Part shown: one piece after another, positions 56,950-64,000 of the stretch
Layout: each line of letters starts with the position of its first letter
Position numbering within the stretch: the first letter of the stretch is position 1
DNA from: Aquisalimonas sp. 2447
Lineage (GTDB): Bacteria; Pseudomonadota; Gammaproteobacteria; Nitrococcales; Aquisalimonadaceae
DNA length: 64,000 bases
Assembly (NCBI RefSeq): GCF_012044895.1
Contig: NZ_CP050695.1
Coordinates: forward strand, 650,501 to 714,500
Reading direction: 5' to 3'
The notes under the pieces: generated by a model
The model's database searches: none
The model's input: only the letters and a program-made list of their open reading frames with translations
What the model was told of the DNA's origin: nothing
Translations under genes and position numbers: made by a program

Positions 56950-57855
56950 TTACCCCTTGCCGCGCGTCCTTGTCTTCCCCTTGCGCCCGCTCTTCTCCAG
57001 GAATTGGATGACGGAGGCGGCGATGTCCTTGTTTGTCGCCTTCTCGATGCCCTGCAGGCCGGGAGATGAATTTACTTCCAGCACCACCGGCCCGTGGTTA
57101 GAGCGCATGATGTCCACACCCGAGGTGTTCAGGCCCATGATGCGGGCCGCGCGGACCGCCGTGGAGCGCTCCTCCGGCGTAATGCGGATGGCGCGCACGC
57201 TGCCGCCGCGGTGGACGTTGGAGCGGAACTCGCCATCCTTCGCCTGGCGGATCATCGCGCCCACCACCTTGTCGCCCACCACGAAACAGCGGATGTCCGC
57301 GCCGTTGGCCTCGCGGATGTACTCCTGGGTGAGGAAGTAGGCGTTGAGGCCGCGGAAGGCGTCGATCACGCTCTCCGCCGCCTTGTTCGTCTCCGCCAGC
57401 ACCACCCCGCGGCCCTGGGTGCCCTCCAGCAGTTTGACCACCAGCGGCGCGCCGCCCACCAGGTTGATAAGGTCCTGGTTGTCGTCCGGTGAGTAGCCGA
57501 AGCCGGTCACCGGCAGGCCGATGCCCTTGCGGGCCAGCAGCTGCAGCGAGCGCAGCTTGTCCCGCGAGCGGCTGATGGCCACGGATTCGTTCAGGGGGAA
57601 CACGCCCATCATCTCGAACTGCCGGACCACCGCCGTGCCGTAGAAGGTGACGGAGGCGCCGATGCGCGGAATCACCGCGTCCGGCATCTCCAGGACTTCG
57701 CCCTGGTAGTGGATCTCCGGCTTGTGGGAGCTGATGTTCATGTAGCAGCGCAGCGGGTCCACCACACGCATGGTGTGCCCGCGCTCCTCCCCGGCCTCCA
57801 CCAGGCGCCGGGTGGAGTACAGCTTGCGGTTGCGCGAGAGAATGACGATATTCAT
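56950..57855 (-). CDS. rimK: Alpha-L-glutamate ligase, RimK family
   Basis: The 301-residue ATP-grasp ligase resembles RimK, which adds glutamate to the C-terminus of ribosomal protein S6. It has [11 protein letters not shown]-type spacing in the N-terminal half, [18 protein letters not shown] for ATP binding and a metal region near [20 protein letters not shown]. The C-terminal tail is basic. The rimB-type protease gene lies 21 bases upstream on the same strand. In Pseudomonas the Rim proteins link ribosome modification to c-di-GMP. Confidence 0.93.
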   Translation of the reverse strand: MNIVILSRNRKLYSTRRLVEAGEERGHTMRVVDPLRCYMNISSHKPEIHYQGEVLEMPDAVIPRIGASVTFYGTAVVRQFEMMGVFPLNESVAISRSRDKLRSLQLLARKGIGLPVTGFGYSPDDNQDLINLVGGAPLVVKLLEGTQGRGVVLAETNKAAESVIDAFRGLNAYFLTQEYIREANGADIRCFVVGDKVVGAMIRQAKDGEFRSNVHRGGSVRAIRITPEERSTAVRAARIMGLNTSGVDIMRSNHGPVVLEVNSSPGLQGIEKATNKDIAASVIQFLEKSGRKGKTRTRGKG

Positions 57856-57876
57856 CGGGCGGCGCAGCTCCGTGGC

Positions 57877-58338
57877 TCAGGTGGTTCGGTCCGGGTCCGT
57901 GGGCGGACCGCAGAGGAACGAGGCGGATGGGTTGACCAGTAGCCGGCGGCGCATGGCGCGCCGGCCGAGCAGCATACGAAAGCCCATGCTATCGCGATTC
58001 GTCAAGGTCAGGTCGATGGGCCAGCTTATACCCGCGAGCAGGATGCTGGTGCGGATCACCGGGCGGTACTCCTGGTGCCCCGTGGAACTGGTGACCTGGC
58101 GCTCACCCACGAGATCCGCCGTGCAGCGGATGGTCGGGTGACTGCGGCGCTGGAACGGGTGGATCTCGAAGGTGACGCGGGGCCGTTCATCCTCGGTGAA
58201 ACGGTGGACATGGATGGCGTGCAGCGCCGAAGTGAGCGCGCCGGTGTCGACTTTGATCTTGATCTCCGGGACGTCCAGGTCCGGGAGCCCGGCCCACTCG
58301 CGCCAGCCGACGGTCAGCTTGGAGACGGGTTTACGCAT
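57877..58338 (-). CDS. RimB-like retropepsin-fold protease
   Basis: The ATG at 58338 gives a 153-residue protein. The frame upstream to 58443 is not homologous. It contains the aspartic-protease-like motif Asp31-Thr32-Gly33 in KIKVDTGALTSALHA, a feature of the family often called ATP-dependent zinc protease. The C-terminal part ends with GFRMLLGRRAMRRRLLVNPS. In Pseudomonas RimB acts with RimK on S6 glutamate tails. The 21-base spacing to rimK supports an operon with RimB translated first. Confidence 0.88.
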   Translation of the reverse strand: MRKPVSKLTVGWREWAGLPDLDVPEIKIKVDTGALTSALHAIHVHRFTEDERPRVTFEIHPFQRRSHPTIRCTADLVGERQVTSSTGHQEYRPVIRTSILLAGISWPIDLTLTNRDSMGFRMLLGRRAMRRRLLVNPSASFLCGPPTDPDRTT

Positions 58339-58502
58339 GGCGTGGCTCGCTCCGGCATCAGGAAACCGCTGAATTCGGCACGCGCAGAGGCGCGTGCGGA
58401 CCGTTCCGCGTTTCCTTGTAGAGGAATCAGCCTTGTCGGGCAACCGTTGCCTGAGGCGGCGCCGGTGGTGTCGCCGGGGGTAAAGTGGGCGTCCGTGCAG
58501 GG

Positions 58503-58523
58503 GTAACCGGAATACGTTACACT
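58503..58523 (+). promoter_or_regulatory. Promoter/operator candidate for glyA
   Basis: GTAAC and GTTAC form a short inverted repeat with eight bases between, directly ahead of TACACT, a plausible -10. The -35 match is weak. It lies about 170 bases before the glyA ATG. Confidence 0.35.
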
Positions 58524-58585
58524 GCTAGGCTCTCCGATATTCAGAAGCGTGCGCGGGCGCTCGGCGCCGCCGCGACCCGATTCCC

Positions 58586-58653
58586 GTACCGGGGGTCCTG
58601 TTCCTCCCCGGGGCAGTGAATAGCGCCCGTCGTGGGCCGCCGCCCCCCGGTAC
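58586..58653 (+). promoter_or_regulatory. Structured leader candidate of glyA
   Basis: GTACCGGGGG (58586-58595) is exactly complementary to CCCCCGGTAC (58644-58653), enclosing 48 bases. It ends 37 bases before the glyA start. This could fold into a long stem in the 5' UTR. No known riboswitch consensus was recognised. Confidence 0.4.
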
Positions 58654-58689
58654 AGCACGATTTTCTATTGGCAACGTTGAGGGAGCCGA

Positions 58690-59946
58690 ATGTTCAACCA
58701 AGACATGAACATCGCCAGCTTTGATCCCGAACTCTGGGATGCCATGCAGAAGGAGACTGTGCGTCAGGAAGAGCACATCGAACTGATCGCCTCCGAGAAC
58801 TACGCCAGCCCGCGCGTGATGGAAGCTCAGGGCAGTGTGCTTACCAACAAGTATGCCGAGGGCTATCCCGGCAAGCGCTACTATGGTGGCTGTGAATTCG
58901 TCGACGAGGCCGAGCGTCTGGCGATCGAGCGCGCCAAGCAGCTCTACGGCGCCGATTACGCCAACGTGCAGCCGCACAGCGGCTCCCAGGCCAACGCTGC
59001 GGTCTACCTGGCCCTGGCCTCCCCGGGTGACACCATTCTGGGCATGAGCCTGGACCACGGTGGCCACCTGACCCACGGCGCCAAGGTCAACTTCTCCGGC
59101 AAGATCTTCAACGCCGTGCAGTACGGTCTGGATCCGGAAACCGGCGAGATCGACTACCAGCAGGTGGACGCACTCGCCCAGGAGCACAAGCCGAAGATCA
59201 TCGTTGCCGGCTTCTCCGCCTACTCCCGCGTGGTGGACTGGGCCCGCTTCCGCGAGATCGCCGACAAGGTGGGCGCCTATCTGGTTGTGGACATGGCTCA
59301 CGTCTCCGGGCTCATCGCCGCCGGCGTGTACCCCAACCCGGTGCCGTATGCCGATGCCTGCACCACCACCACCCACAAGACCCTGCGCGGCCCCCGCGGT
59401 GGCCTGATCGTCGCCCGCGAGAACCCGGAGATCACCAAGAAGTTCCAGTCGCTGATCTTCCCGGGCACCCAGGGTGGCCCGCTGATGCACGTCATCGCCG
59501 GCAAGGCCGTGGCCTTCAAGGAGGCCCTGGAGCCGGAGTTCAAGGACTACCAGCAGCGGGTGGTGGACAATGCCCGGGCCATGGCGGCCACGGTCAAGGA
59601 GCGCGGTTTCGACGTGGTCTCCGGCGGCACCGACAATCATCTGTTCCTGATCGATCTGGTCTCCAGGGGCCTCACCGGCAAGGATGCGGACGCCGCCCTG
59701 GGCGAGGCGCACATCACCGTGAACAAGAACACGGTGCCCAACGATCCCCAGTCGCCGTTCGTTACCTCCGGTCTGCGTATCGGCACCCCCGCCATCACCA
59801 CCCGCGGGTTCGATGTCGAGGATGCCAAACAGCTGGCCCACTGGATCTGCGACGTGCTGGATAACATCACCGACGCCGACACCATTGCCTCGGTGCGGGA
59901 GAAGGTGAAGGAAATCTGCGCGCGCAAGCCGGTCTACAAGGGCTGA
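58690..59946 (+). CDS. glyA: Serine hydroxymethyltransferase
   Basis: GlyA transfers the serine hydroxymethyl group to tetrahydrofolate, producing glycine and 5,10-methylene-THF. The 418-residue enzyme binds PLP through Lys230 in [13 protein letters not shown]. It has the family blocks [20 protein letters not shown] and [24 protein letters not shown] lies just before the ATG. Length is standard. It begins the nrdR-ribD-ribE-ribBX-ribH run, which continues with short gaps. Confidence 0.97.
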   Translation: MFNQDMNIASFDPELWDAMQKETVRQEEHIELIASENYASPRVMEAQGSVLTNKYAEGYPGKRYYGGCEFVDEAERLAIERAKQLYGADYANVQPHSGSQANAAVYLALASPGDTILGMSLDHGGHLTHGAKVNFSGKIFNAVQYGLDPETGEIDYQQVDALAQEHKPKIIVAGFSAYSRVVDWARFREIADKVGAYLVVDMAHVSGLIAAGVYPNPVPYADACTTTTHKTLRGPRGGLIVARENPEITKKFQSLIFPGTQGGPLMHVIAGKAVAFKEALEPEFKDYQQRVVDNARAMAATVKERGFDVVSGGTDNHLFLIDLVSRGLTGKDADAALGEAHITVNKNTVPNDPQSPFVTSGLRIGTPAITTRGFDVEDAKQLAHWICDVLDNITDADTIASVREKVKEICARKPVYKG

Positions 59947-59955
59947 CGATCCGCC

Positions 59956-60432
59956 ATGCGCTGCCCGTACTGCCAGGCGCAGGATACCCGGGTGATCGAC
60001 TCGCGCCTCGCGCGGGAGGGTGACCAGGTCCGTCGGCGCCGGGAGTGCGGGCAGTGCGGCGAGCGCTTCACCACCTTCGAGTCGGCGGAACTGCTGATGC
60101 CGCGCATGGTGAAGCAGGACGGCACCCGCGAGCCCTTCGACGAGGACAAGCTGCGTACCGGCATGTTGCGGTCGCTGGAGAAGCGGCCGGTGGATACCGA
60201 GCGGGTGGAAGCGGCCATTCACCGCATCATCCGGAATATCCGTGCCCAGGGCGAGCGGGAAGTGCCGAGCCGCAACGTCGGCGAGTGGGTCATGGAAGAG
60301 CTGCGCGAGCTGGACAAGGTGGCCTTCGTGCGCTTTGCGTCGGTCTACCGCAGTTTCGAGGACGTCAGCGCCTTCCGTGAAGTCATCGAGGGGCTCGAGG
60401 ACTCGTCCTCCTCCCCCTCGTCTTCTTCCTAG
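59956..60432 (+). CDS. nrdR: Transcriptional repressor NrdR
   Basis: The 158-residue protein has an N-terminal zinc ribbon ([17 protein letters not shown] and [13 protein letters not shown]) and an ATP-cone domain ([16 protein letters not shown]). NrdR binds NrdR boxes to repress ribonucleotide reductase genes in response to dATP/ATP. The Ser-rich tail (SSSSPSSSS) is a local extension. It is located ten bases after glyA, and in gammaproteobacteria nrdR commonly precedes ribD. Confidence 0.96.
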   Translation: MRCPYCQAQDTRVIDSRLAREGDQVRRRRECGQCGERFTTFESAELLMPRMVKQDGTREPFDEDKLRTGMLRSLEKRPVDTERVEAAIHRIIRNIRAQGEREVPSRNVGEWVMEELRELDKVAFVRFASVYRSFEDVSAFREVIEGLEDSSSSPSSSS

Positions 60433-60448
60433 GCGAGACGTGCCCGCC

Positions 60449-61576
60449 ATGAGCAGTGATGCCTTCAGCGCCGAGGATCACCAGTGGATGGCCCACGCGC
60501 TGCGGCTGGCCGAGCGAGGGGTCATGACCGCGCGCCCCAACCCGCGTGTCGGCTGCGTGATCGTGCGTGATGGGGAGTGTGTCGGTGAGGGCTGGCATGC
60601 CCGCACCGGTGAAGCCCACGCGGAGGTGCATGCCCTGCGCGCAGCCGGTGCTGAAGCACGCGGTGCCATCGTTTATGTCAACCTTGAGCCCTGTTCCCAT
60701 TTCGGCCGCACGCCGCCGTGTTGCGATGCGCTGCTGGAGGCAGGCGTTGCCGAAGTGGTTGTTGCCATGCGGGACCCGAACCCGGCGGTGGCCGGTAACG
60801 GCCTGGAGCGGCTGCGCCAGGGTGGCGTCCGTGTTCGTGAGGGGCTGCTTGAGCCCGGTGCCCTGGTGTTGAATGCCGGCTTTGCCCGGCGGATGCTGCG
60901 GCGGCGCCCCTGGGTGCGTTGCAAGCTCGCCGCCAGCCTGGATGGCCGTACCGCCATGGCCTCCGGTGAGAGCCGCTGGATCACCGGCGCCGCCGCTCGG
61001 GCGGACGTCCACCGCTGGCGCGCGCGATCCTGCGCCATTGTCACCGGCAGCGGCACAGTGCGCGCGGACGATCCGGCGCTCACCGTGCGTGACGTGACCG
61101 GTGCCGCGGAGATTCCACCGCCCCTGCGGGTGGTGCTGGATTCCGGTCTGACGACACCGCCGCATGCGCGCCTGCTGGCCGAGCCCGGCCCGGTCCTGAT
61201 CCTCACCGCCAGCGAGGACAACGAGCGGCGGGCTGCCCTGGAGGCCGCGGGAGCCGAGGTAGAGCGAATTGCCTCCCGGGATGGCGTGCTGGATCTGGAG
61301 GCCGTGCTGGAACTGCTGGCCGGGCGACAGGTCAACGAGGTGCTGGTGGAGTCCGGCCCCACCCTGGCAGGGGCGTTCCTGGGTGGTGGCTGGGTGGATG
61401 AGTTCATCGTCTACCAGGCGCCGCATCTCATGGGCCATCAGGCGCGGCCGCTGCTGCAGCTGCCGGGGCTGGAGACCATGGCCGGTCGCCGGCAGCTGAC
61501 GCTGCTGGACGTGCGGCGGGTGGGTGACGATATTCGTATCATGGCTCGGCCCGAGCCGGTCGCAGGAGAAGGCTGA
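60449..61576 (+). CDS. ribD: Bifunctional riboflavin deaminase/reductase
   Basis: The 375-residue RibD deaminates the first pyrimidine and reduces the ribose in riboflavin synthesis. The deaminase domain has the zinc motifs HAEVHAL and PCSHFGRTPPC, and the reductase domain begins near WVRCKLAASLDGRTAM. The ATG at 60449 is chosen because it gives the family start, and the long upstream frame is a shadow of nrdR. Its stop overlaps the ribE start. Confidence 0.96.
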   Translation: MSSDAFSAEDHQWMAHALRLAERGVMTARPNPRVGCVIVRDGECVGEGWHARTGEAHAEVHALRAAGAEARGAIVYVNLEPCSHFGRTPPCCDALLEAGVAEVVVAMRDPNPAVAGNGLERLRQGGVRVREGLLEPGALVLNAGFARRMLRRRPWVRCKLAASLDGRTAMASGESRWITGAAARADVHRWRARSCAIVTGSGTVRADDPALTVRDVTGAAEIPPPLRVVLDSGLTTPPHARLLAEPGPVLILTASEDNERRAALEAAGAEVERIASRDGVLDLEAVLELLAGRQVNEVLVESGPTLAGAFLGGGWVDEFIVYQAPHLMGHQARPLLQLPGLETMAGRRQLTLLDVRRVGDDIRIMARPEPVAGEG

Positions 61577-62238
61577 TGTTTACTGGGATCATCCAGGCCA
61601 TGGGGACCATCGGCGCCCGCGAGCGCCGGGGTGACGACGTCCGCCTGGAGGTTGCGGCTGCGGACCTGGGGCTGGCGGACGTTGCAGTCGGCGACAGCAT
61701 CGCCGTCAATGGTGTCTGCCTCACGGCGGTGCGCATCGACGACGGCGGCTTCGGCGCGGATGTGTCCGTGGAGACCCTGGACCGGACCAGCCTGGGGCAG
61801 CTGGACATCGGCAGCGCGGTGAACCTGGAAAAGGCCCTGACACCGTCGACCCCGCTGGGGGGGCACCTGGTCAGTGGCCACGTGGATGGTCTCGGCACGG
61901 TGGAGGAGCGCTATCAGGACGGCCGCTCCTGGCGTTTCCGTTTTCGCGCCCCCGACCGCCTGGCACGCTACATCGCGGAGAAGGGTTCCATCTGTATCGA
62001 CGGTGTCAGCCTGACGGTGAACGGCGTGGACGGCGCCTGCTTCGACGTCAATATTGTCCCGCACACCATGGACGTTACGCGCTTCGGCGGGTATCGTCCC
62101 GGCCAGTCGGTGAACCTGGAAGTGGACGTTATTGCCCGTTACCTGGAGCGCCTCATGCTCGGCGACGAGGCGGCCACGCCCGGGGCAGGTGGCATCACCC
62201 GCGAGTTTCTCGCCCGTAACGGCTTCCGCGCCGACTGA
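61576..62238 (+). CDS. ribE: Riboflavin synthase alpha chain
   Basis: The 220-residue enzyme performs the last step, dismutation of two 6,7-dimethyl-8-ribityllumazine. It is built of two homologous barrels. The first begins MFTGIIQAMGTIGARERRGD, the second near GHLVSGHVDGLGTVEERYQD. The ATG overlaps the ribD stop by one base (TGATG). Length is normal. Confidence 0.95.
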   Translation: MFTGIIQAMGTIGARERRGDDVRLEVAAADLGLADVAVGDSIAVNGVCLTAVRIDDGGFGADVSVETLDRTSLGQLDIGSAVNLEKALTPSTPLGGHLVSGHVDGLGTVEERYQDGRSWRFRFRAPDRLARYIAEKGSICIDGVSLTVNGVDGACFDVNIVPHTMDVTRFGGYRPGQSVNLEVDVIARYLERLMLGDEAATPGAGGITREFLARNGFRAD

Positions 62239-62285
62239 TCGAGCCCCGCCGGCGTTGCCGGTGCCCAGCAGACAGGATTTCAGCC

Positions 62286-63401
62286 ATGGCCATGAACAGC
62301 ACCCAGGAGATCATCGAGGACCTGCGCCAGGGGCGTATGGTGGTGATCATGGATGACGAGGATCGCGAGAACGAAGGCGACCTGGTCATGGCCTCGAGCA
62401 TGGTGCGTCCCGACGATATCAACTTCATGGCGCGCTATGGCCGCGGGCTGATCTGCATGACCCTGACCCGTGACCGCTGCGAGCAGTTGCGCCTGCCGCT
62501 GATGGTGGGCGGCACCGATGAGGCCCAGAGCACCAACTTTACCGTCTCCATCGAGGCCAGCACCGGGGTGACCACCGGCATTTCCGCCGCTGATCGCGCC
62601 CGCACGGTGCAGGCCGCCGTGGCGCCGCATGCGAAGCCCGAGGACATCACCCAGCCGGGGCATATCTTCCCGCTCATGGCACAGCCCGGTGGTGTGCTCA
62701 CCCGCGCCGGGCACACCGAGGCGGGCTGTGACCTGGCGCGCATGGCCGGTTTCGAGCCGTCGTCGGTGATTGTCGAGATCCTCAACGAGGATGGAACCAT
62801 GGCGCGCCGGGACGATCTCATTACCTTTGCCCGTGAGCATGGCCTCAAGATCGGCACCGTGGCCGATCTCATAGCGTACCGGGTGCGCAACGAGCGCACC
62901 GTGGAGCGGGTGGCGGACTGCGAGCTGCCCACCGAGTTCGGACCGTTCCACCTGTACGCCTACCAGGACAACGTCGACGACGCCCTGCACTTTGCCCTGG
63001 TGCGCGGCCGGCCGGAGCCGGACAGCCCGTGTCTGGTGCGGGTCCATTTGCAGAACACCCTGTCGGACGTGTTCGCCAGCACCGGGCCGTTGTGTGGCTG
63101 GCCGCTGCGCGCCGCGCTGCGCCAGGTGGCCGACGCCGGCGAGGGCGTGATCGTGGTGCTCCGCGGTGGCGAGGATGACTCCGCCATCCTCAAGCGCATG
63201 CACGAGTACCATCGGCAGGCCGACCGCAGTGAAGACGAGCCCGGCGCCCAGGCCAGCGGTGACCTGCGCACCTACGGTAAGGGCGCCCAGATTCTCACCG
63301 ATCTCGGCGTGCGCCGCATGCGGGTGTTGAGCGCGCCCAAACGAATGCATGCGCTGTCCGGCTTCGGCATGGAAGTGGTTGAATACGTGGATCCGGCATA
63401 A
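62286..63401 (+). CDS. ribBX: 3,4-dihydroxy-2-butanone 4-phosphate synthase with degenerate GTP cyclohydrolase II domain
   Basis: The 371-residue protein has an intact DHBP synthase domain ([39 protein letters not shown]). It makes the four-carbon unit of riboflavin. The C-terminal half resembles GTP cyclohydrolase II. However, the zinc-binding region that normally reads as a Cys-rich SECLTGD...CDCG motif here reads [17 protein letters not shown], so three zinc cysteines are lost. Such proteins are termed RibBX. Cyclohydrolase II must therefore be encoded elsewhere. Confidence 0.92.
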   Translation: MAMNSTQEIIEDLRQGRMVVIMDDEDRENEGDLVMASSMVRPDDINFMARYGRGLICMTLTRDRCEQLRLPLMVGGTDEAQSTNFTVSIEASTGVTTGISAADRARTVQAAVAPHAKPEDITQPGHIFPLMAQPGGVLTRAGHTEAGCDLARMAGFEPSSVIVEILNEDGTMARRDDLITFAREHGLKIGTVADLIAYRVRNERTVERVADCELPTEFGPFHLYAYQDNVDDALHFALVRGRPEPDSPCLVRVHLQNTLSDVFASTGPLCGWPLRAALRQVADAGEGVIVVLRGGEDDSAILKRMHEYHRQADRSEDEPGAQASGDLRTYGKGAQILTDLGVRRMRVLSAPKRMHALSGFGMEVVEYVDPA

Positions 63402-63420
63402 GCCGGCAGGGATAATCGGG

Positions 63421-63897
63421 ATGACTGAAATGACAACGATCGAGGGTGATTTCACCTCCGTGGACGGGCGCTACGCTCTGGTGGTGGGGCGGTTCAACGC
63501 ATTCGTGGTGGAAAGCCTGCTGGAAGGCGCGCGGGATACCCTGCGGCGGCACGGTGTCGGCGATGAGCAGATCACCGTGGTGCGGGCGCCGGGTGCCTGG
63601 GAGCTGCCACTGGTCACCGACCGCGTGGCCGCCACCGGCACGTTTGACGCCATCATCGCCCTGGGGGCGGTGATCCGCGGCGGTACCCCCCACTTCGACT
63701 ACGTTGCCGGCGAGTGCAGCAAGGGTCTGGGCCAGGTGGCCATGCAGCGGGACCTGCCCGTGGCCTTCGGTGTGCTCACGGTGGATTCCATCGAGCAGGC
63801 CATTGAGCGTGCCGGCACCAAGGCCGGCAACAAGGGCGCCGAGGCCGCCATGTCGGCTATGGAAATGGTGAGCCTGCTGCGCCGGATTGGCGGCTGA
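63421..63897 (+). CDS. ribH: 6,7-dimethyl-8-ribityllumazine synthase
   Basis: The 158-residue lumazine synthase condenses the ribBX and ribD products. It has [20 protein letters not shown] at the substrate site, [13 protein letters not shown], and [21 protein letters not shown] with the catalytic His. The ATG at 63421 is preferred over the upstream frame. It lies 19 bases after ribBX and three bases before nusB. Confidence 0.96.
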   Translation: MTEMTTIEGDFTSVDGRYALVVGRFNAFVVESLLEGARDTLRRHGVGDEQITVVRAPGAWELPLVTDRVAATGTFDAIIALGAVIRGGTPHFDYVAGECSKGLGQVAMQRDLPVAFGVLTVDSIEQAIERAGTKAGNKGAEAAMSAMEMVSLLRRIGG

Positions 63898-63900
63898 ATC

Positions 63901-64000
63901 GTGACGCGACGCGGCCACCGACACGACCACAACCGCCAGCGACGGGCAGCGCGCCAGCGCGCCCTGCAGGCCCTCTATCAGTGGCAACTCACCGGTCAGA
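63901..64000 (+). CDS. nusB: Transcription antitermination factor NusB (5' part only)
   Basis: A GTG three bases after the ribH stop opens MTRRGHRHDHNRQRRAARQ followed by RALQALYQWQLTGQ, which runs off the window end. This is the start of NusB, a small RNA-binding protein of the antitermination complex. The rib-nusB order is the usual one. A slightly long basic, His-rich N-terminus precedes the core. Confidence 0.85.
   Translation, partial: MTRRGHRHDHNRQRRAARQRALQALYQWQLTGQ

Noticed and set aside
60433-61600. Search for an FMN riboswitch before ribD or ribBX
   Set aside because: The gaps are too short and no RFN consensus was seen.

Overview
The window is about 64 kb of high-GC chromosomal DNA from a gammaproteobacterium. 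Gene content and order (a proton-pumping complex I operon, an initiator tRNA, nrdR-ribD-ribE-ribBX-ribH-nusB, ettA, rimK/rimB, a phasin and other PHB-related genes) suggest the halophilic or alkaliphilic Ectothiorhodospiraceae and relatives. The genus cannot be fixed from the sequence alone. Coding density is high. No rRNA operon, CRISPR array, prophage or intact insertion sequence was seen.

Layout. Positions 1-10477 hold the nuoGHIJKLMN run followed by a small DUF2818-type membrane protein. An initiator tRNA-fMet (10549-10625) and a strong terminator follow. Positions 10706-15031 (minus strand) encode a tripartite efflux or lipoprotein-type ABC system (ATPase, MacB/FtsX-like permease, HlyD-like adaptor). 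Next come a decayed GGDEF fragment, a chemoreceptor with a membrane-embedded sensor, a conserved 469-residue orphan, an outer-membrane barrel candidate and a 667-residue orphan that carries a papain-like Gln/Cys/His/Asn pattern. Positions 21411-28960 hold an ATP-grasp enzyme, a PagL-like barrel, a BASS transporter, a nitronate monooxygenase, acetoacetyl-CoA synthetase and a thiolase.

Positions 29111-33125 encode an FtsH protease, three small uncharacterised proteins and a ChaC-type gamma-glutamylcyclotransferase. Positions 33097-36104 hold a PhoP/PhoQ-like two-component pair, a PepSY protein and a divergent glycine-zipper protein. Bacterioferritin and a cytochrome b561-YceI operon diverge from a shared control region at 36715-36912. 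Further on are a YadGH-type ABC exporter, BluB, a catabolic-type glutamate dehydrogenase, an isochorismatase-fold hydrolase, a blue-light BLUF protein, a DUF3524 (queuosine-tRNA mannosyltransferase-type) glycosyltransferase, a quinone oxidoreductase and a phasin with a clear promoter. An EAL phosphodiesterase sits beside a second truncated GGDEF remnant. Then come hrpB, two tandem DUF4382 lipoproteins, a membrane protein, manC/algA, ettA, rimK-rimB, glyA, nrdR and the riboflavin cluster that ends in a partial nusB.

How the parts connect. Acetoacetyl-CoA synthetase, thiolase and phasin point to polyhydroxybutyrate storage. EAL, BLUF, the GGDEF remnants and RimK/RimB point to c-di-GMP and light or ribosome-modification signalling. 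The riboflavin genes would supply flavin for complex I and BLUF. The most unusual non-coding items are a 209-bp element bounded by nearly perfect 37-bp inverted repeats (56690-56898), a palindrome-rich intergenic region (54713-54903), and several operator-like inverted repeats. The best candidate for undescribed biology is the 667-residue papain-like orphan.
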